A DNA stretch of 64,000 nt, from positions 4,588,001 through 4,652,000 of the forward strand of contig NZ_CP132942.1 of the NCBI RefSeq assembly GCF_040359615.1, in the 5' to 3' direction. Numbering within the stretch: position 1 is the stretch's first letter; each line of letters opens with the position of its first letter. The position numbers were made by a program, and so were the translations under genes. This document shows, in pieces, positions 1-9,950 of this stretch. Below the pieces are notes generated by a model that was not told the DNA's origin, did not search any database, and saw nothing but the letters and a program-made list of their open reading frames with translations. The stretch comes from Tunturibacter psychrotolerans. Lineage in GTDB: Bacteria; Acidobacteriota; Terriglobia; Terriglobales; Acidobacteriaceae.

Positions 1-466
1 CGCAGCCGCCGGAGGCGCCATCGGCAAAGTCCGCCGCGATCCCATGGCCATGCTTCCCTTCTGCGGCTATCACATGGGCGACTACTTCCGTCACTGGCTC
101 AAGATGCAGCGCAACCTCTCCGCTACACCACGCGTCTTCCACGTGAACTGGTTCCGCAAAGCCCCCGACGGCAGCTTCCTCTGGCCCGGCTACAGCGAAA
201 ACATGCGCGTCCTCAAGTGGATCGTCGACCGTGTCCGCGGCCGCGCCCAGGGCAAAGAGACTCCCATCGGCTGGACCCCACACTTCGACGACATGAACTG
301 GAAGGGCCTCGACTTCCCCCGCGAAACCTTCGAGACCCTTCAAACCGTAGACCGCGCCCAATGGAAACAAGAGGTCATGGGTCACGAAGAGCTCTTCCTG
401 GCCCTCCACGACCATCTCCCCCCCGAGATGATCTACGAACGCGAACTCCTAATCTGCCGCCTCTAA
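1..466 (+). CDS. pckG: Phosphoenolpyruvate carboxykinase (GTP), C-terminal part
   Basis: The gene enters from the left edge, so only about the last 155 residues are present; frame 2 is open from the first base. It would convert oxaloacetate plus GTP to PEP plus CO2, the first committed step of gluconeogenesis, in the cytoplasm. The stretch [10 protein letters not shown] followed by HVNWFRK and then [16 protein letters not shown] is typical of the GTP-dependent family, which contacts the guanine with aromatic residues in this region. The ATP-dependent family has no such sequence. The C-terminus ends naturally at a TAA. The reading is secure; the missing N-terminal three quarters cannot be judged. 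Confidence 0.93.
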   Translation, partial: AAAGGAIGKVRRDPMAMLPFCGYHMGDYFRHWLKMQRNLSATPRVFHVNWFRKAPDGSFLWPGYSENMRVLKWIVDRVRGRAQGKETPIGWTPHFDDMNWKGLDFPRETFETLQTVDRAQWKQEVMGHEELFLALHDHLPPEMIYERELLICRL

Positions 467-518
467 CAACTCAGAGGCGGCAGCTTCCTCACACCAGAGT
501 GACCCGACTCCGACCGCA

Positions 519-1559
519 TCACCTTTGCCCATAAGCAGTGAAGACGTAATCTTTCGCCTTCACTGCTGTGTGGCACGCGAACCCGCACTTGGCGTCGCTC
601 CCCTGCGGCGGCTTGTCCCCTAAGTTGCCGAGCCTGAACTTACCGGACGCGGCGTCGAACTCGAACACGCCGTAACCCCATCCGCCGCTATCCGCGAACC
701 TCTTGCTGTCCTTCACCATGAAGTCAACGTCATGCTGGACGCCCGGCACCGTCGGAGCACCAGGCTCACCGGCGTCCACTTTCGCGACCCAATGAACCTT
801 TGCCATCTTGGCACCATCCGGAAACGGCTTGCCGTTACCGGGAATTCCTTCCTTATAGGCATTGATCATCGCAGGATTCCCGAGGATCGCAGCGACCGCA
901 CCTCCGTTATGGCTGATGGCGATCACCGGCCAGCCTTCGTATCCTCTGAACTCAGCGAACGCGAGGCCATTCGGCACTTTGAGGGTGTACTTGTCCTGTG
1001 CTGAAGTAACGCCCTGTGCCTGCGACGGGACGGTTGTGGAGGCGGACGCAGCCCCAGCGTGCGGAAGGCTGTGGATGTAACGTGCAAGCTTCCAGGTGTC
1101 GTTGTCAGAGATGCTCGACTTCCACGCGGGCATCCCTGTCAGGCGAACTCCGTTCTGGATAATCCAAAACAGCTCCGCGTCGCTCCAGTGCTGCACGTGA
1201 GCTGAGGTCAGGTCCATCGCGGGCGGGGTCATGTTGCGCCCGAGGTCGCTGTCTCCACGCGCATCCGCACCGTGGCATTGGGCGCAAGACCCAAGAAACA
1301 CCTCCTGGCCCTGGCTCACGACCTCACCAGTCTCAGGCAGCGGATTATTCATCTTGCCTGCCTCCAAGGGAATCGCAACGTCTTTAGCCGCATCGGCCAA
1401 ACTCGTCTCCCCTTGAGAAGGTTGCTTGCCCGCTGAGCACCCCTGGAGCAAGGCGCCGAACATTAGACCAATCGCGCCAACCATCAACTTGCGTTTTAGC
1501 GCTACGCAGCAGTCACAACCGCGCCGGCCACCCATCCACATCAAACCAGATTCAGGCAT
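519..1559 (-). CDS. Lipoprotein with cytochrome c domain and C-terminal cytochrome P460-like domain
   Basis: A 346-residue exported haem protein. A signal sequence with lipobox-like LLQGC (Cys41) suggests a lipid anchor. A class I cytochrome c domain follows with CAQCH at residues 92-96 and a candidate Met ligand in GMPAW (about 143). The C-terminal half resembles cytochrome P460, with FRGYEGW, HWVAKVD and a terminal haem-site region CGFACHTAVKAKDYVFTAYG. The second haem motif is spaced CxxxCH rather than the usual CxxCH. The annotated ATG is supported by GAAGGAG about 9 bases upstream. Substrate is unknown; P460 proteins are known to oxidise hydroxylamine, but many family members are uncharacterised. 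It stands alone, convergent with pckG. Confidence 0.8.
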   Translation of the reverse strand: MPESGLMWMGGRRGCDCCVALKRKLMVGAIGLMFGALLQGCSAGKQPSQGETSLADAAKDVAIPLEAGKMNNPLPETGEVVSQGQEVFLGSCAQCHGADARGDSDLGRNMTPPAMDLTSAHVQHWSDAELFWIIQNGVRLTGMPAWKSSISDNDTWKLARYIHSLPHAGAASASTTVPSQAQGVTSAQDKYTLKVPNGLAFAEFRGYEGWPVIAISHNGGAVAAILGNPAMINAYKEGIPGNGKPFPDGAKMAKVHWVAKVDAGEPGAPTVPGVQHDVDFMVKDSKRFADSGGWGYGVFEFDAASGKFRLGNLGDKPPQGSDAKCGFACHTAVKAKDYVFTAYGQR

Positions 1560-1762
1560 CGTGAGTTCTCCTTCATAAGAAAGCTTTCTAGGCCCGATTC
1601 CAGCGTGTGCTTCTCGTTGAGCCTTCGATGTCCCAAGAACCAGAACGGAGGCAGCCTATTTTCACCCTGGCGCTCTATTTCAAGAAATCGTCGGCTCAGC
1701 ATGACAACGCCCCCGTATTTCTCAGTTGTCCGGCTTCTCTAACCGCGATAGACTCGCCTCAA

Positions 1763-2776
1763 ATGCTCTTCCGTAAGTCTGCTCAAACTGCACTCCTGAG
1801 CCTTTGTTTGCTCTCTGCCGCCCACGCCGCCGACACCACCGCCCTCATCAACCGGCTCATTCAAGCAGGCCACTCCAGCTGGATCGGAAGTCCAGAACTT
1901 CAACCTTGGCATCTCAAACTCGACGTCCAACTCTTTGGCGACAAGGCCCAGCCAACCGAACAAGGCACCATCGAAGAGTGGTGGACCAGCCCGGCTGCCT
2001 ACCAGATCACCTACACCTTTCCGTCTTACACCGCGTCGCTCATCCACAGCGGCAATGTTTACAGCAGAACGAAGGGTACAGACTTGCCGCCGTTGCTTCT
2101 GCACCTTCTGCTTCGTCAGGTTGTAGCCCCGATGGCGCCCGATAAAGAGATATCCCAGTCCACCCCCGTGCTCCGTAACCTTACCGTGGAGAAGATCCCC
2201 TTGGAGTGTGTCATGATCGCGCGAAAGATCGACGACAACTCTGAGCCCCCGCTCAGCCTCTTTCCGACCTACTGCTTCGGGCCCGGAACCAACTCGTTGC
2301 GGATGATCTATGACTTCGGCTCACAGGCTGTTATTCGCAACACCATGGGAGTTTTTCAAAGACGCGAGGTCGCCTTGGACCTAACCGTTCTCGACAACGG
2401 AAAGAAGAAGGCGACAGCTCACCTAAGCACGTTAGAGAGCAACTCCGCCCTTACCCCGCCTGCTATTGATCCGGAGTCCATCGAGAAGCAGGAGCCCGCA
2501 ACTCCCGTCGCTGGCAACGTGATGGCTGGGCATAAACTCAGCGGGGAGCTTCCTATAGGCCAATACAGGGGGACGGTCGTGATAAACGCGACCATCGGCC
2601 GCGACGGGCATGTCCGCTCGGTGTGGCTCACCACGGTATCGAACTCCCAGCTCGCCCTCGCCGCCGTGGCTGCGGTGCGTACCTGGACCTACACACCGTG
2701 GCTCCTCAATGGAAAGCCAGTAGAGGTCACTACGCCGATCACCTTCAACTTCGTGGAGACCCCCATGCCTAGATGA
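1763..2776 (+). CDS. Secreted protein with C-terminal TonB domain
   Basis: I chose ATG 1763 because it begins a clean signal peptide (MLFRKSAQTALLSLCLLSAAHA); a longer GTG frame from 1607 adds 52 residues with no export signal. About 337 residues. Most of the protein is an unrecognised periplasmic region. The last 80 residues (YRGTVVINATIGRDGHVRS ... WTYTPWLLNGKPVEVTTPITFNF) match the TonB C-terminal fold. There is no N-terminal membrane anchor or proline-rich arm of a true TonB, so it is probably a periplasmic or envelope protein that borrowed the domain. Such proteins are very common in Acidobacteriota; the function is unknown. Confidence 0.75.
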   Translation: MLFRKSAQTALLSLCLLSAAHAADTTALINRLIQAGHSSWIGSPELQPWHLKLDVQLFGDKAQPTEQGTIEEWWTSPAAYQITYTFPSYTASLIHSGNVYSRTKGTDLPPLLLHLLLRQVVAPMAPDKEISQSTPVLRNLTVEKIPLECVMIARKIDDNSEPPLSLFPTYCFGPGTNSLRMIYDFGSQAVIRNTMGVFQRREVALDLTVLDNGKKKATAHLSTLESNSALTPPAIDPESIEKQEPATPVAGNVMAGHKLSGELPIGQYRGTVVINATIGRDGHVRSVWLTTVSNSQLALAAVAAVRTWTYTPWLLNGKPVEVTTPITFNFVETPMPR

Positions 2777-2896
2777 GCGCGCATCAAACCTGAAAGGCGC
2801 CATTGCGTTGTCGTTGTTTGTATATTTGTTTATCGATCAGCACCGCGGGTGAGCATCAAAAATTTTCCATACCGGCGAAGCATCTGCAAATACGCC

Positions 2897-3448
2897 ATGG
2901 CCCAACTTAAAGCGGACCCCAACACCGACCTCAACAAAGTGCTAGTGGAAAGCTACGCCGTGAACGAGAGAATGAATCAACTCATCCTCGAACATCTCGA
3001 CCCCGCAGCATGGCGCGCTCAACTCTCAGGCAACAAGAGCCGCACCATCGCCGCCATCTTCACCCACGTCCACAACATTCGCCGCAAGTGGCTAAGACTC
3101 TCCGCCCCGCACCTCCAGCTCCCCGCCACGCTCAACCGCGCCACAGCCACGCAAAAACAAACCCAGACCGCTCTTCTCGAAAGCGCCGCCCGCTGCTCCG
3201 AGATGCTCGCCAGCGCACTGTCGGAAGCACCCAACCGTATCGAAACCTTCCACCGCGACGGATGGGCCAAACCATGGCCCGCAGGTCCCGCCATGCTCGC
3301 CTACATGATCACCCACGATGCACACCATCGCGGCCAGGTCAGCATGCTCGCCCACCAGCTCGGATACCCTCTCCCACCCAAAGCCGCCGAGCAAATCTGG
3401 GGCTGGGAAAAATTATGGAAGGACTGCGGCTTCACCCACCCGCGCTAA
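2897..3448 (+). CDS. DinB family protein
   Basis: About 183 residues from ATG 2897; a GTG start at 2849 would add 16 residues that do not look conserved. The helical-bundle DinB family binds a metal through three histidines. Candidates are the His in FTHVHNIRRKW and the HDAHHRGQ motif near the C-terminus, the usual layout. The family includes thiol transferases (bacillithiol, mycothiol-linked) and many proteins of unknown role, so the substrate cannot be named. It is a single-gene unit; no partner is obvious next to it. Confidence 0.85.
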   Translation: MAQLKADPNTDLNKVLVESYAVNERMNQLILEHLDPAAWRAQLSGNKSRTIAAIFTHVHNIRRKWLRLSAPHLQLPATLNRATATQKQTQTALLESAARCSEMLASALSEAPNRIETFHRDGWAKPWPAGPAMLAYMITHDAHHRGQVSMLAHQLGYPLPPKAAEQIWGWEKLWKDCGFTHPR

Positions 3449-3948
3449 ACGTTAGTCACGATTATGTGCGCTGCCTCGTGATCTGGCCTGACGGGATGTC
3501 GTCCTCACTAAAATGTCGCTGTCATTGGGCTGTCGTCAATCCTGCGCATGAGCGCAGTCGAATTGGGAAGGATCCCTGTATTTGGCCTGTTACAGGTTCG
3601 CCGACGCAGTCTCTCCTCTTCGTCGCTGACAACTTGCCCAAAAAACCGTGTCAAGCCCCCAACGAGCCAAAACCCGCGCCAATCCTGCACAAACGCGTTG
3701 CGCATGAGTTTCCCTCCATCCTGTAAACTGGAAGCAGAGAAGAAGCTCCGGGCCAAACCGGGGCTTCTACGGCTTAACCGCAACCACTAACTCCTTTGAC
3801 TGGACGAATTTAGCTGTAACCCTTTTGTTATGAAGATTTTGCAAGCAGCACCTACACCTAAATAATTCATTCTAAATGACTTATACGCAGGCACCCCGGG
3901 GGGCACCCCCCAAGCCGCAGCAAGTCAGAACCGGAATCGAGCACACGA
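3449..3948. other. Intergenic region, 500 bp, no gene seen
   Basis: I see no convincing coding sequence on either strand. It holds an 11-bp hairpin with one G-T pair (about 3742-3769, AGAAGCTCCGG / CCGGGGCTTCT). Close to the next gene there is a GC block that can fold as GGGGGG-CA-CCCCCC at 3898-3911, directly after TTATACGCA at 3881-3889. The same two words occur near 30.57 and 30.66 kb (see findings). The remainder is probably the leader and promoter region of the HugZ-like gene. Confidence 0.5.
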
Positions 3949-4755
3949 ATGTCGAACCAGCACGCAGCACCGTTCAACCCCAACCCGCAGCCCCCCATCC
4001 CCGAGCCCACCCACGCGGAGCGTGCCCGCACCCTGCTCCACCTGGCCAGCGTCGCCACCCTCTCCACCGTCTCCCGCAAGCAACCCGGCTTCCCCTTCGG
4101 CTCCCTGATGCCCTACGCACTCGACCCCGCCGGGCGCCCCCTGTTTCTCATCAGCACCATGGCCATGCACACCCAGAACCTCAAGGCGGACCCACGCGCC
4201 AGTCTCTTCGTCACCCAGCCAGCGCCGGACGGCGACGTCCTCGGAGCAGCCCGCGTCACCCTGGTCGGAAACGTCCACCAGATCGCCGACGAAGAGAAAC
4301 CAAAGGCACGCGACCTCTACCTCAGCGCCCACCCCAACAGCCATTACTGGGTCGACTTCAACGACTTCGCCTTCTTCCGCCTCGACCCCGTGGACGTCTA
4401 CTACGTCGGCGGCTTCGGCGTCATGGGCTGGGTCACTGCCCCCGACTACTCCGCGGCCTCTCCTGACCCCCTTGCCGAGGCCGCACAGGGCATTCTGGAC
4501 CACATGAACGCCGACCACAGCGACGCCCTCGTCCTCCTCACCAGGACCCACGCAAAGCTCGAAGCCGAGTCCGCCACCATGACCTCGGTCGACCGTCTGG
4601 GCTTCCACGTTCGCGCCACAACACCCGCAGGAATCAAGGGTGCCCGCATAGCCTTCCCGCGCGAAGCCACCACCCCCAGAGAGACCCGTTCCGTTCTGGT
4701 CGAGATGGTCAAACACGCGCGTAACGACGCTGCACTCCCCACAAATGCCTATTGA
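3949..4755 (+). CDS. HugZ-like haem/flavin split-barrel protein (PNPOx-like plus DUF2470)
   Basis: 268 residues. The N-terminal two thirds (from HAERARTLLHLASVATLSTV through NSHYWVDFNDFAFFRLD) is a pyridoxamine-phosphate-oxidase-like split barrel. The C-terminal part (ILDHMNADHSDALVLL ... GFHVRATTP ... VKHARND) is a DUF2470 domain. This two-domain order is that of the haem-utilisation protein HugZ and related chloroplast haem-binding proteins. A role in haem breakdown or flavin-linked redox is possible, but not shown by anything nearby. It ends upstream of a good terminator and is probably monocistronic. Confidence 0.82.
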   Translation: MSNQHAAPFNPNPQPPIPEPTHAERARTLLHLASVATLSTVSRKQPGFPFGSLMPYALDPAGRPLFLISTMAMHTQNLKADPRASLFVTQPAPDGDVLGAARVTLVGNVHQIADEEKPKARDLYLSAHPNSHYWVDFNDFAFFRLDPVDVYYVGGFGVMGWVTAPDYSAASPDPLAEAAQGILDHMNADHSDALVLLTRTHAKLEAESATMTSVDRLGFHVRATTPAGIKGARIAFPREATTPRETRSVLVEMVKHARNDAALPTNAY

Positions 4756-4855
4756 CTACCATCTCCTTTGCCTTTATGTTTAACGAGTGGCAAGACTCCC
4801 TTCGGGTTGAGTCAGTCATAACGAAGTCCACCCACTTCGTTGCTTTACTGGAATA

Positions 4856-4897
4856 CCCACGCAACAGCCCCCACCGCGCTGCGTGGGTTTCCTTTTT
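4856..4897 (+). terminator. Rho-independent terminator after HugZ-like gene
   Basis: CCCACGCA (4856-4863) pairs with TGCGTGGG (4880-4887), followed by TTTCCTTTTTT. A second perfect 7-bp hairpin, ACGAAGT/ACTTCGT at 4821-4840, lies just before it. Confidence 0.8.
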
Positions 4898-4974
4898 TAA
4901 CCCACCTGTCGTCTGTGCGCAGCCTTCTTTGACATCTTCAAGTCCCTGCGCAACACCGTAAACTAAACCCAGCG

Positions 4975-6663
4975 ATGCCTCTCGAATCCCCAAACATTGG
5001 CCCAATCGATCACACTGAGGTAAAGTCCAGCGGTTTCACTCCCTTGACGATCCCCTTGTTCCGCGATCGCTGGATCGCCAGCACAATCTCGTCGGTCGGC
5101 ACATGGATGCAGGACACAGCAGGCACGTGGCTGATGACCTCGCTGACCGCCTCGCCTCTGCTAATCGCGCTGATGCAGACCGCAGCCAGTCTGCCGGTGC
5201 TGCTGCTCGGACTGCTGGCCGGAGCAACCGCCGACATCTTCGACCGCCGCAAGCTGCTCATCTTCTGGCAGACCTGGATGCTCGCCTCGGTGGGACTCCT
5301 CGCGATCCTAACCTTCATCGGCTACGTGTCGCCGTGGGCTCTGTTGGCGTTCACCTTCCTGCTGAACATCGGCTCGGCGATGAACAATCCAGCATGGCAG
5401 GCGATCGTCCCCGAGCTAGTCCCCCGCGAACTGATCCCGGACACCGTGTCTCTCAACGCCGCAAGCAACAACCTCGCACGCGCCGTCGGTCCCGCGCTCG
5501 GCGGACTGATGGTTGCAGGCTTTCAGCGAGTGCACACCGGCGCGGGGTCCGTCTTCGCCCTCAACGCACTCTCGTTCGCCGGCGTTATTTGGGTCCTGGT
5601 GAACTGGAAACGTATCCCGCTGTTCAAGTCAGCGTTACCGTCCGAGCGCATTGCAGGCTCGATTCGCTCAGGGCTGCGTTACGTGCGATACGCCCCGGAC
5701 CTTCAGTCCTCGCTGGTGCGGGCATTCACCTACACCTTCTTCATCTCCGCAATTTGGTCGCTGCTCGCAGTCGTCGCAAAGCGTGATCTGAAGCAAGGCC
5801 CGCTCGGTTACGGCATCCTGAACGGCTCGCTCGGCCTCGGAGCCGTCGTCGCCGCTACAACGCTCCATCGCATTCGCCAGCGATTCTCCGCAGATCAGAT
5901 TCTCGCCGCATCGACGCTCTACAACGTAGTTGTGCTGCTGGTGCTAGCATTCGTACGCAGCCCTTCGATCATCATCCCCACGCTGATCCTGTCCGGCGCC
6001 GCATGGACCAGCACCATGTCCACGATCAACGTCTCGGTACAGCTTTCCGTTCCCGCATGGGTTCAGGCTCGCGCACTGGGCACCTACATGACAACCTTTC
6101 AGGGAGGCATGGCAATCGGCGCTATTCTCTGGGGTTACATTGCAGAACACACGTCAACGCCGATCGCGTTGACTACAGCGGCGTGTGGATTGCTGATCAC
6201 CTTTCCATTTGCACGCAGATTTCACATCCTGCAAGGTCCGCTCCCTGACCACACACCGTATCAATGGAAGCATCCGGCGCCGCAGCTTGCACTCGACACC
6301 GAACCTTCCGACGGCCCCGTCCGCATCTCGATCGAATATCGCGTGCCGCTCGAAAACTACGCGGAGTTCACCTCTGCCATCCATCAGCTCCGAGGTGTTC
6401 GACTCCGCGACGGCGCGATCCGTTGGGGCATCTACCGTGACGCAATCGATCCTAAGCACCTTAACGAGACCTTCGTGATGGAGTCGTGGCTGGATTACCT
6501 CCGCTCCCGCGAACGTATCACAGCTGCTGACGAGACGATCCGTGCTCGCGTGCGCGCGCTGCACGAGCACGACGAGCCACCGAAGACGACCTACCAGATC
6601 TATGCCAGGGAGGTCGCGGATCCAGTACGCGAGCATTCACCGACGTCTGACGGTGCACCTTGA
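4975..6663 (+). CDS. MFS transporter of the EntS-like / PF05977 type
   Basis: 562 residues. The first about 420 residues hold some 10-12 hydrophobic segments. Loop motifs are typical of this MFS branch: SSVGTWMQDTAGTWLM, GATADIFDRRKLLI, and SLNAASNNLARAVGPALGG. This branch includes the enterobactin exporter EntS and macrolide exporters. The last about 130 residues are soluble (RISIEYRVPLENYAEF ... FVMESWLDYLRSRER) and resemble the ferredoxin-like tail normal for full-length PF05977 proteins, so it is not a novel fusion. No biosynthetic cluster lies beside it; the substrate is unknown. Confidence 0.85.
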   Translation: MPLESPNIGPIDHTEVKSSGFTPLTIPLFRDRWIASTISSVGTWMQDTAGTWLMTSLTASPLLIALMQTAASLPVLLLGLLAGATADIFDRRKLLIFWQTWMLASVGLLAILTFIGYVSPWALLAFTFLLNIGSAMNNPAWQAIVPELVPRELIPDTVSLNAASNNLARAVGPALGGLMVAGFQRVHTGAGSVFALNALSFAGVIWVLVNWKRIPLFKSALPSERIAGSIRSGLRYVRYAPDLQSSLVRAFTYTFFISAIWSLLAVVAKRDLKQGPLGYGILNGSLGLGAVVAATTLHRIRQRFSADQILAASTLYNVVVLLVLAFVRSPSIIIPTLILSGAAWTSTMSTINVSVQLSVPAWVQARALGTYMTTFQGGMAIGAILWGYIAEHTSTPIALTTAACGLLITFPFARRFHILQGPLPDHTPYQWKHPAPQLALDTEPSDGPVRISIEYRVPLENYAEFTSAIHQLRGVRLRDGAIRWGIYRDAIDPKHLNETFVMESWLDYLRSRERITAADETIRARVRALHEHDEPPKTTYQIYAREVADPVREHSPTSDGAP

Positions 6664-6716
6664 ACTCAAAGGCATAACAGTAGAGGAGAGTATGCCCGGA
6701 ATTTTACCAGGTTGAG

Positions 6717-9203
6717 CTAGTCGGCTGAGCCCAGGGCAAGGTCGATCAGAGTCTTTTCCTCGATCTCGTGAGCCTTTGCGGAACCAGTTGCGGGCGTTGC
6801 ACTCGCACTGCGCTTGACGCTGAGTACAGCGCGGTCACCAGCCATACGTCGCAGCAACGGCATCACGTAGGAAAACGCTCCCATGTTGGCCGGCTCTTCC
6901 TGAACCCAGATGATCTCCTGCGCGTCTGGATGTTGGTCGAGGGCGGCCTGTAGTTCATCCTCGGGCCAAGGGTACATTTGCTCAAGGAAGATGATGCCAA
7001 CGCTGAAGTCCTTACGCTTCTCGCGTTCGACGCGAAGATTGTGACCGATCTTTCCGCTGCAGACCAGCAGTCTGCGCGGGTCTTTCACGTCATTGTCCGG
7101 TAGCACGTTCTGAAATCGTTCGATGGCAAAATCCGCGAGTGTGGAGGAGGCATCTGGATGGCGGAGCATGCTCTTAGGAGTGAAGACGACGAGCGGCTTA
7201 CGCCACGGCCGAAGCGCCTGTCTCCGCAGAAGGTGGAAGTATTGCGCGGCGTTCGACGGCTGACAGATCTGGATGTTGTCGTTCGCGGCGAGTTGTAGAT
7301 AGCGTTCGATGCGTGCGCTGGAGTGCTCGGGGCCTTGGCCCTCGTATCCGTGCGGCAGCAACAAGACAATTCCAGAGAGCAAGCCCCACTTCGCTTCACT
7401 GGCCGCGATGAACTGATCGATGATGATCTGCGCGCCGTTCGCGAAGTCGCCGAATTGCGCCTCCCAAAGTACGAGAGTCTCGGGAAAGTCGCGCGAGAAG
7501 CCATACTCGAAGCCTAAGACAGCGGCCTCGGAGAGAAGTGAGTTGTACACCTCGAACTTACCCTGCTTCCGACTGAAATGGGCGAGCGGCGTGTAACGAA
7601 CCTCGGTCTCGGTATCGACCATAACAGCATGGCGTTGATTGAAGGTTCCCCGCTGTGAATCCTGTCCGCTGAGGCGTACCGGAGTGCCTGCTTCCAGCAG
7701 TGAAGCGAAAGCTACGAGTTCGGCCATACCGTAGTCGAAGAGTCGCGAGCCAGCGCCCATTTCCTGACGCTGTTCGAACAGCTTCTTCACCTTGGGATGG
7801 ATATGGAAGTCGTTTGGGTATGAGGTCAGCGAGGTCACAAGCGCATTGATCCGTTCGGCGGAGAGACCTGTTGGCACATCGTCCTGGGGCTCCAGTTCAC
7901 CCCCTTTGTAGGGATCCCAATAAGCGGGAAGGTAGGCTAGTTGCGGCTTGTGATCGGCCTGCGTTGCCGCCTTCTGATCGTCAAGGAGTTCTTGTTGAAT
8001 CTTCTGCACCTCGGCGGCGGGATCGACACCGATTTGCTTTGCGTATGACTGGTAGAGTGCGGGACGGTCCTTGATAATCGCATACCGACGAGGCTGGGTG
8101 ACGGTGGGATCGTCGACTTCGCTGTGTCCATGTTTGCGGTAGCCTACGAGATCGATAACGATGTCAGAGTGGAAGCGCGTTCGATATTCCGCAGCGATTG
8201 CAGCGACTCTCACGACGGCATCTGGGTCTTCGGCGTTGACGTGGAAGATGGGAATGGGAAGACGTTTTGCAATGTCCGTGGCGAATCGCGAGGAGTTCGA
8301 CTCTTCAGGGATTGCGGTGAACCCGAGGAGGTTGTTGACGATGACATGGATGGTCCCGCCGACGTTGTAGCCATGTAGCGTTGCCATGTTCAGGGTCTCG
8401 GCGAGAATGCCCTGTCCTGCAAATGCGGCGTCGCCATGAATGATCAATGGCAACACCTGATTGTTCCCGTCTTTTCCGATGCGTTCCTGCTTGGCGCGAG
8501 TGCGTCCGAGTACAACAGGATCGACCGCTTCGAGGTGGCTTGGGTTCGAAGCGAGGTGTAGCGAAATAACTTTCCCCTCGGGCGAATGATATTCGCCTGT
8601 CGCACCCACGTGATACTTCACGTCGCCACCGCCCATGGTGCTACGTGGATCGACGTCTTCGAACTTGGTGAAGATCTCCGACGGAGAACGACCGATTGTG
8701 TTCGTCATCACGTTTAATCGTCCGCGATGGCTCATTGCAATCATTGCCTTCGTAATGCCTGATCCGGCGCTCACTGCGAGAATTCGATCAAGGAATGGAA
8801 TCAGTGCGGTGATTCCTTCAAGTGAGAATCGCTTAGTGCCTAGGTAGCGCGACTGAATGACCTGTTCGAAGATGTCGGCACGGATAAGCTGGGTAAGGAT
8901 GAGGGCCTGATCGGGAGTCGGAGGGATCTGTTCGATGCGCTCCTGCAGCCACTGCCGCTGTTCAGGGCTCGGGATATGCATAAACTCTACGGCGATGGTT
9001 CCGCAGTAATAACCGCGCGCCTCTTTGGCGACTTCGCCCTCAGGTGCGGGTGTAGGAAATGGCTCGGGGGCAAGGTATTGGCCGAGAGGGTCAAGTGAAG
9101 CCTGCAAATATCCCCAACGCCGAAAGATGTCGAAGATTGTTTCGCGTTCGTGTTGTTCCAGTGTGGGTGTTGCTTCAGTCAGGGTCCCTGCCTTTGTAGC
9201 CAT
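6717..9203 (-). CDS. sucA: 2-oxoglutarate dehydrogenase E1 component
   Basis: 828 residues. It catalyses thiamine-diphosphate-dependent decarboxylation of 2-oxoglutarate and transfer to E2 lipoate in the TCA cycle. Diagnostic stretches are MSHRGRLNVM, HGDAAFAGQGI, VNNLLGFT (ThDP/Mg binding), SGQDSQRGTF, and LLPHGYEGQGPEHSSAR. It is about 100 residues shorter at the N-terminus than the E. coli enzyme but starts with the usual short E2-docking-type region, and the ATG has GAGGAA in front. E2 (sucB) and E3 are not adjacent, so subunits must come from elsewhere. Its end is convergent with the MFS gene. Confidence 0.95.
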   Translation of the reverse strand: MATKAGTLTEATPTLEQHERETIFDIFRRWGYLQASLDPLGQYLAPEPFPTPAPEGEVAKEARGYYCGTIAVEFMHIPSPEQRQWLQERIEQIPPTPDQALILTQLIRADIFEQVIQSRYLGTKRFSLEGITALIPFLDRILAVSAGSGITKAMIAMSHRGRLNVMTNTIGRSPSEIFTKFEDVDPRSTMGGGDVKYHVGATGEYHSPEGKVISLHLASNPSHLEAVDPVVLGRTRAKQERIGKDGNNQVLPLIIHGDAAFAGQGILAETLNMATLHGYNVGGTIHVIVNNLLGFTAIPEESNSSRFATDIAKRLPIPIFHVNAEDPDAVVRVAAIAAEYRTRFHSDIVIDLVGYRKHGHSEVDDPTVTQPRRYAIIKDRPALYQSYAKQIGVDPAAEVQKIQQELLDDQKAATQADHKPQLAYLPAYWDPYKGGELEPQDDVPTGLSAERINALVTSLTSYPNDFHIHPKVKKLFEQRQEMGAGSRLFDYGMAELVAFASLLEAGTPVRLSGQDSQRGTFNQRHAVMVDTETEVRYTPLAHFSRKQGKFEVYNSLLSEAAVLGFEYGFSRDFPETLVLWEAQFGDFANGAQIIIDQFIAASEAKWGLLSGIVLLLPHGYEGQGPEHSSARIERYLQLAANDNIQICQPSNAAQYFHLLRRQALRPWRKPLVVFTPKSMLRHPDASSTLADFAIERFQNVLPDNDVKDPRRLLVCSGKIGHNLRVEREKRKDFSVGIIFLEQMYPWPEDELQAALDQHPDAQEIIWVQEEPANMGAFSYVMPLLRRMAGDRAVLSVKRSASATPATGSAKAHEIEEKTLIDLALGSAD

Positions 9204-9484
9204 TGCTTCCTCATTTCAGATCTATTCGCGAGCCATTTTCGCGTACACTTCTATGCTAGACCTTTCGGCGGAAGGGTGCACGTGCCCTGGGGAACTCGAT
9301 GAGCACGATTGACCATAAAGTTGCACCCCTCACCATCTTGGAAACAAATCAAGCTTCTGGTTCGCGATTCACTCAACGGAGACCGAGGCTCGTCGAGCTT
9401 GGGTCTTTACTTTCTGTGCAGACTCGTAAACCCCACCATTTTAGTCAGTTACTAAAAATGCCTACTGTCGCGCGTGCGCTGTTC

Positions 9485-9850
9485 GACGATATCCTAAGGA
9501 GTGCCCCCACCGATTTGCTTTTCGGTGCGCTGCAAGTAGTCGAACAGTTCTCCTTGAGTTGCCGTCCATCCCAAGTTGATGCGCTAAAGCTATTTGCTCT
9601 TCCGAAACATCGACACCGCTGACCGAAGTAAAACCGTTCAGACGCGGAACATGTACGAAGCTCCGCGTCCGCAGCCGAGATCAAGAATCGGCGCACCTTT
9701 GTCGAGCGCAAAATGGCGATGAATGACCGGCTCTATGTAAACGCATTCGGTCCGCGAACATCGTTTGTTCTTGGAAGGGATCGACCCTTTGCCTGCCCGC
9801 TCGTGACATACGAGAAGTACAGGCGACTTCGCCACGAATGTGGTCAATTA
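9485..9850 (-). pseudogene. Decayed class I SAM-dependent methyltransferase
   Basis: Read on the minus strand, a methyltransferase core is spread over frames. One frame gives YIEPVIHRHF ... APILDLGCGRGAS (motif I, about 9650-9735) and soon hits a stop. The next frame continues with RLNGFTSVSGVDVSEEQ and then IALAHQLGM (motif II region, about 9558-9625). A third frame yields LFDYLQRTEKQIGGG (about 9494-9540). The parts are in the correct order and spacing for methyltransferases of polysaccharide clusters, so frameshifts have broken one gene. The rest of 9204-9950 has no recognisable gene. Confidence 0.7.
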
Positions 9851-9950
9851 CGAAGACCTCTGGGCTTGACGTTTCGCGAACCTTATCACGATCAGACACT
9901 TAAGTGAGTTGCGCTGCACCGAGTTGCGATTCACAACTATAGTTTAAAAC

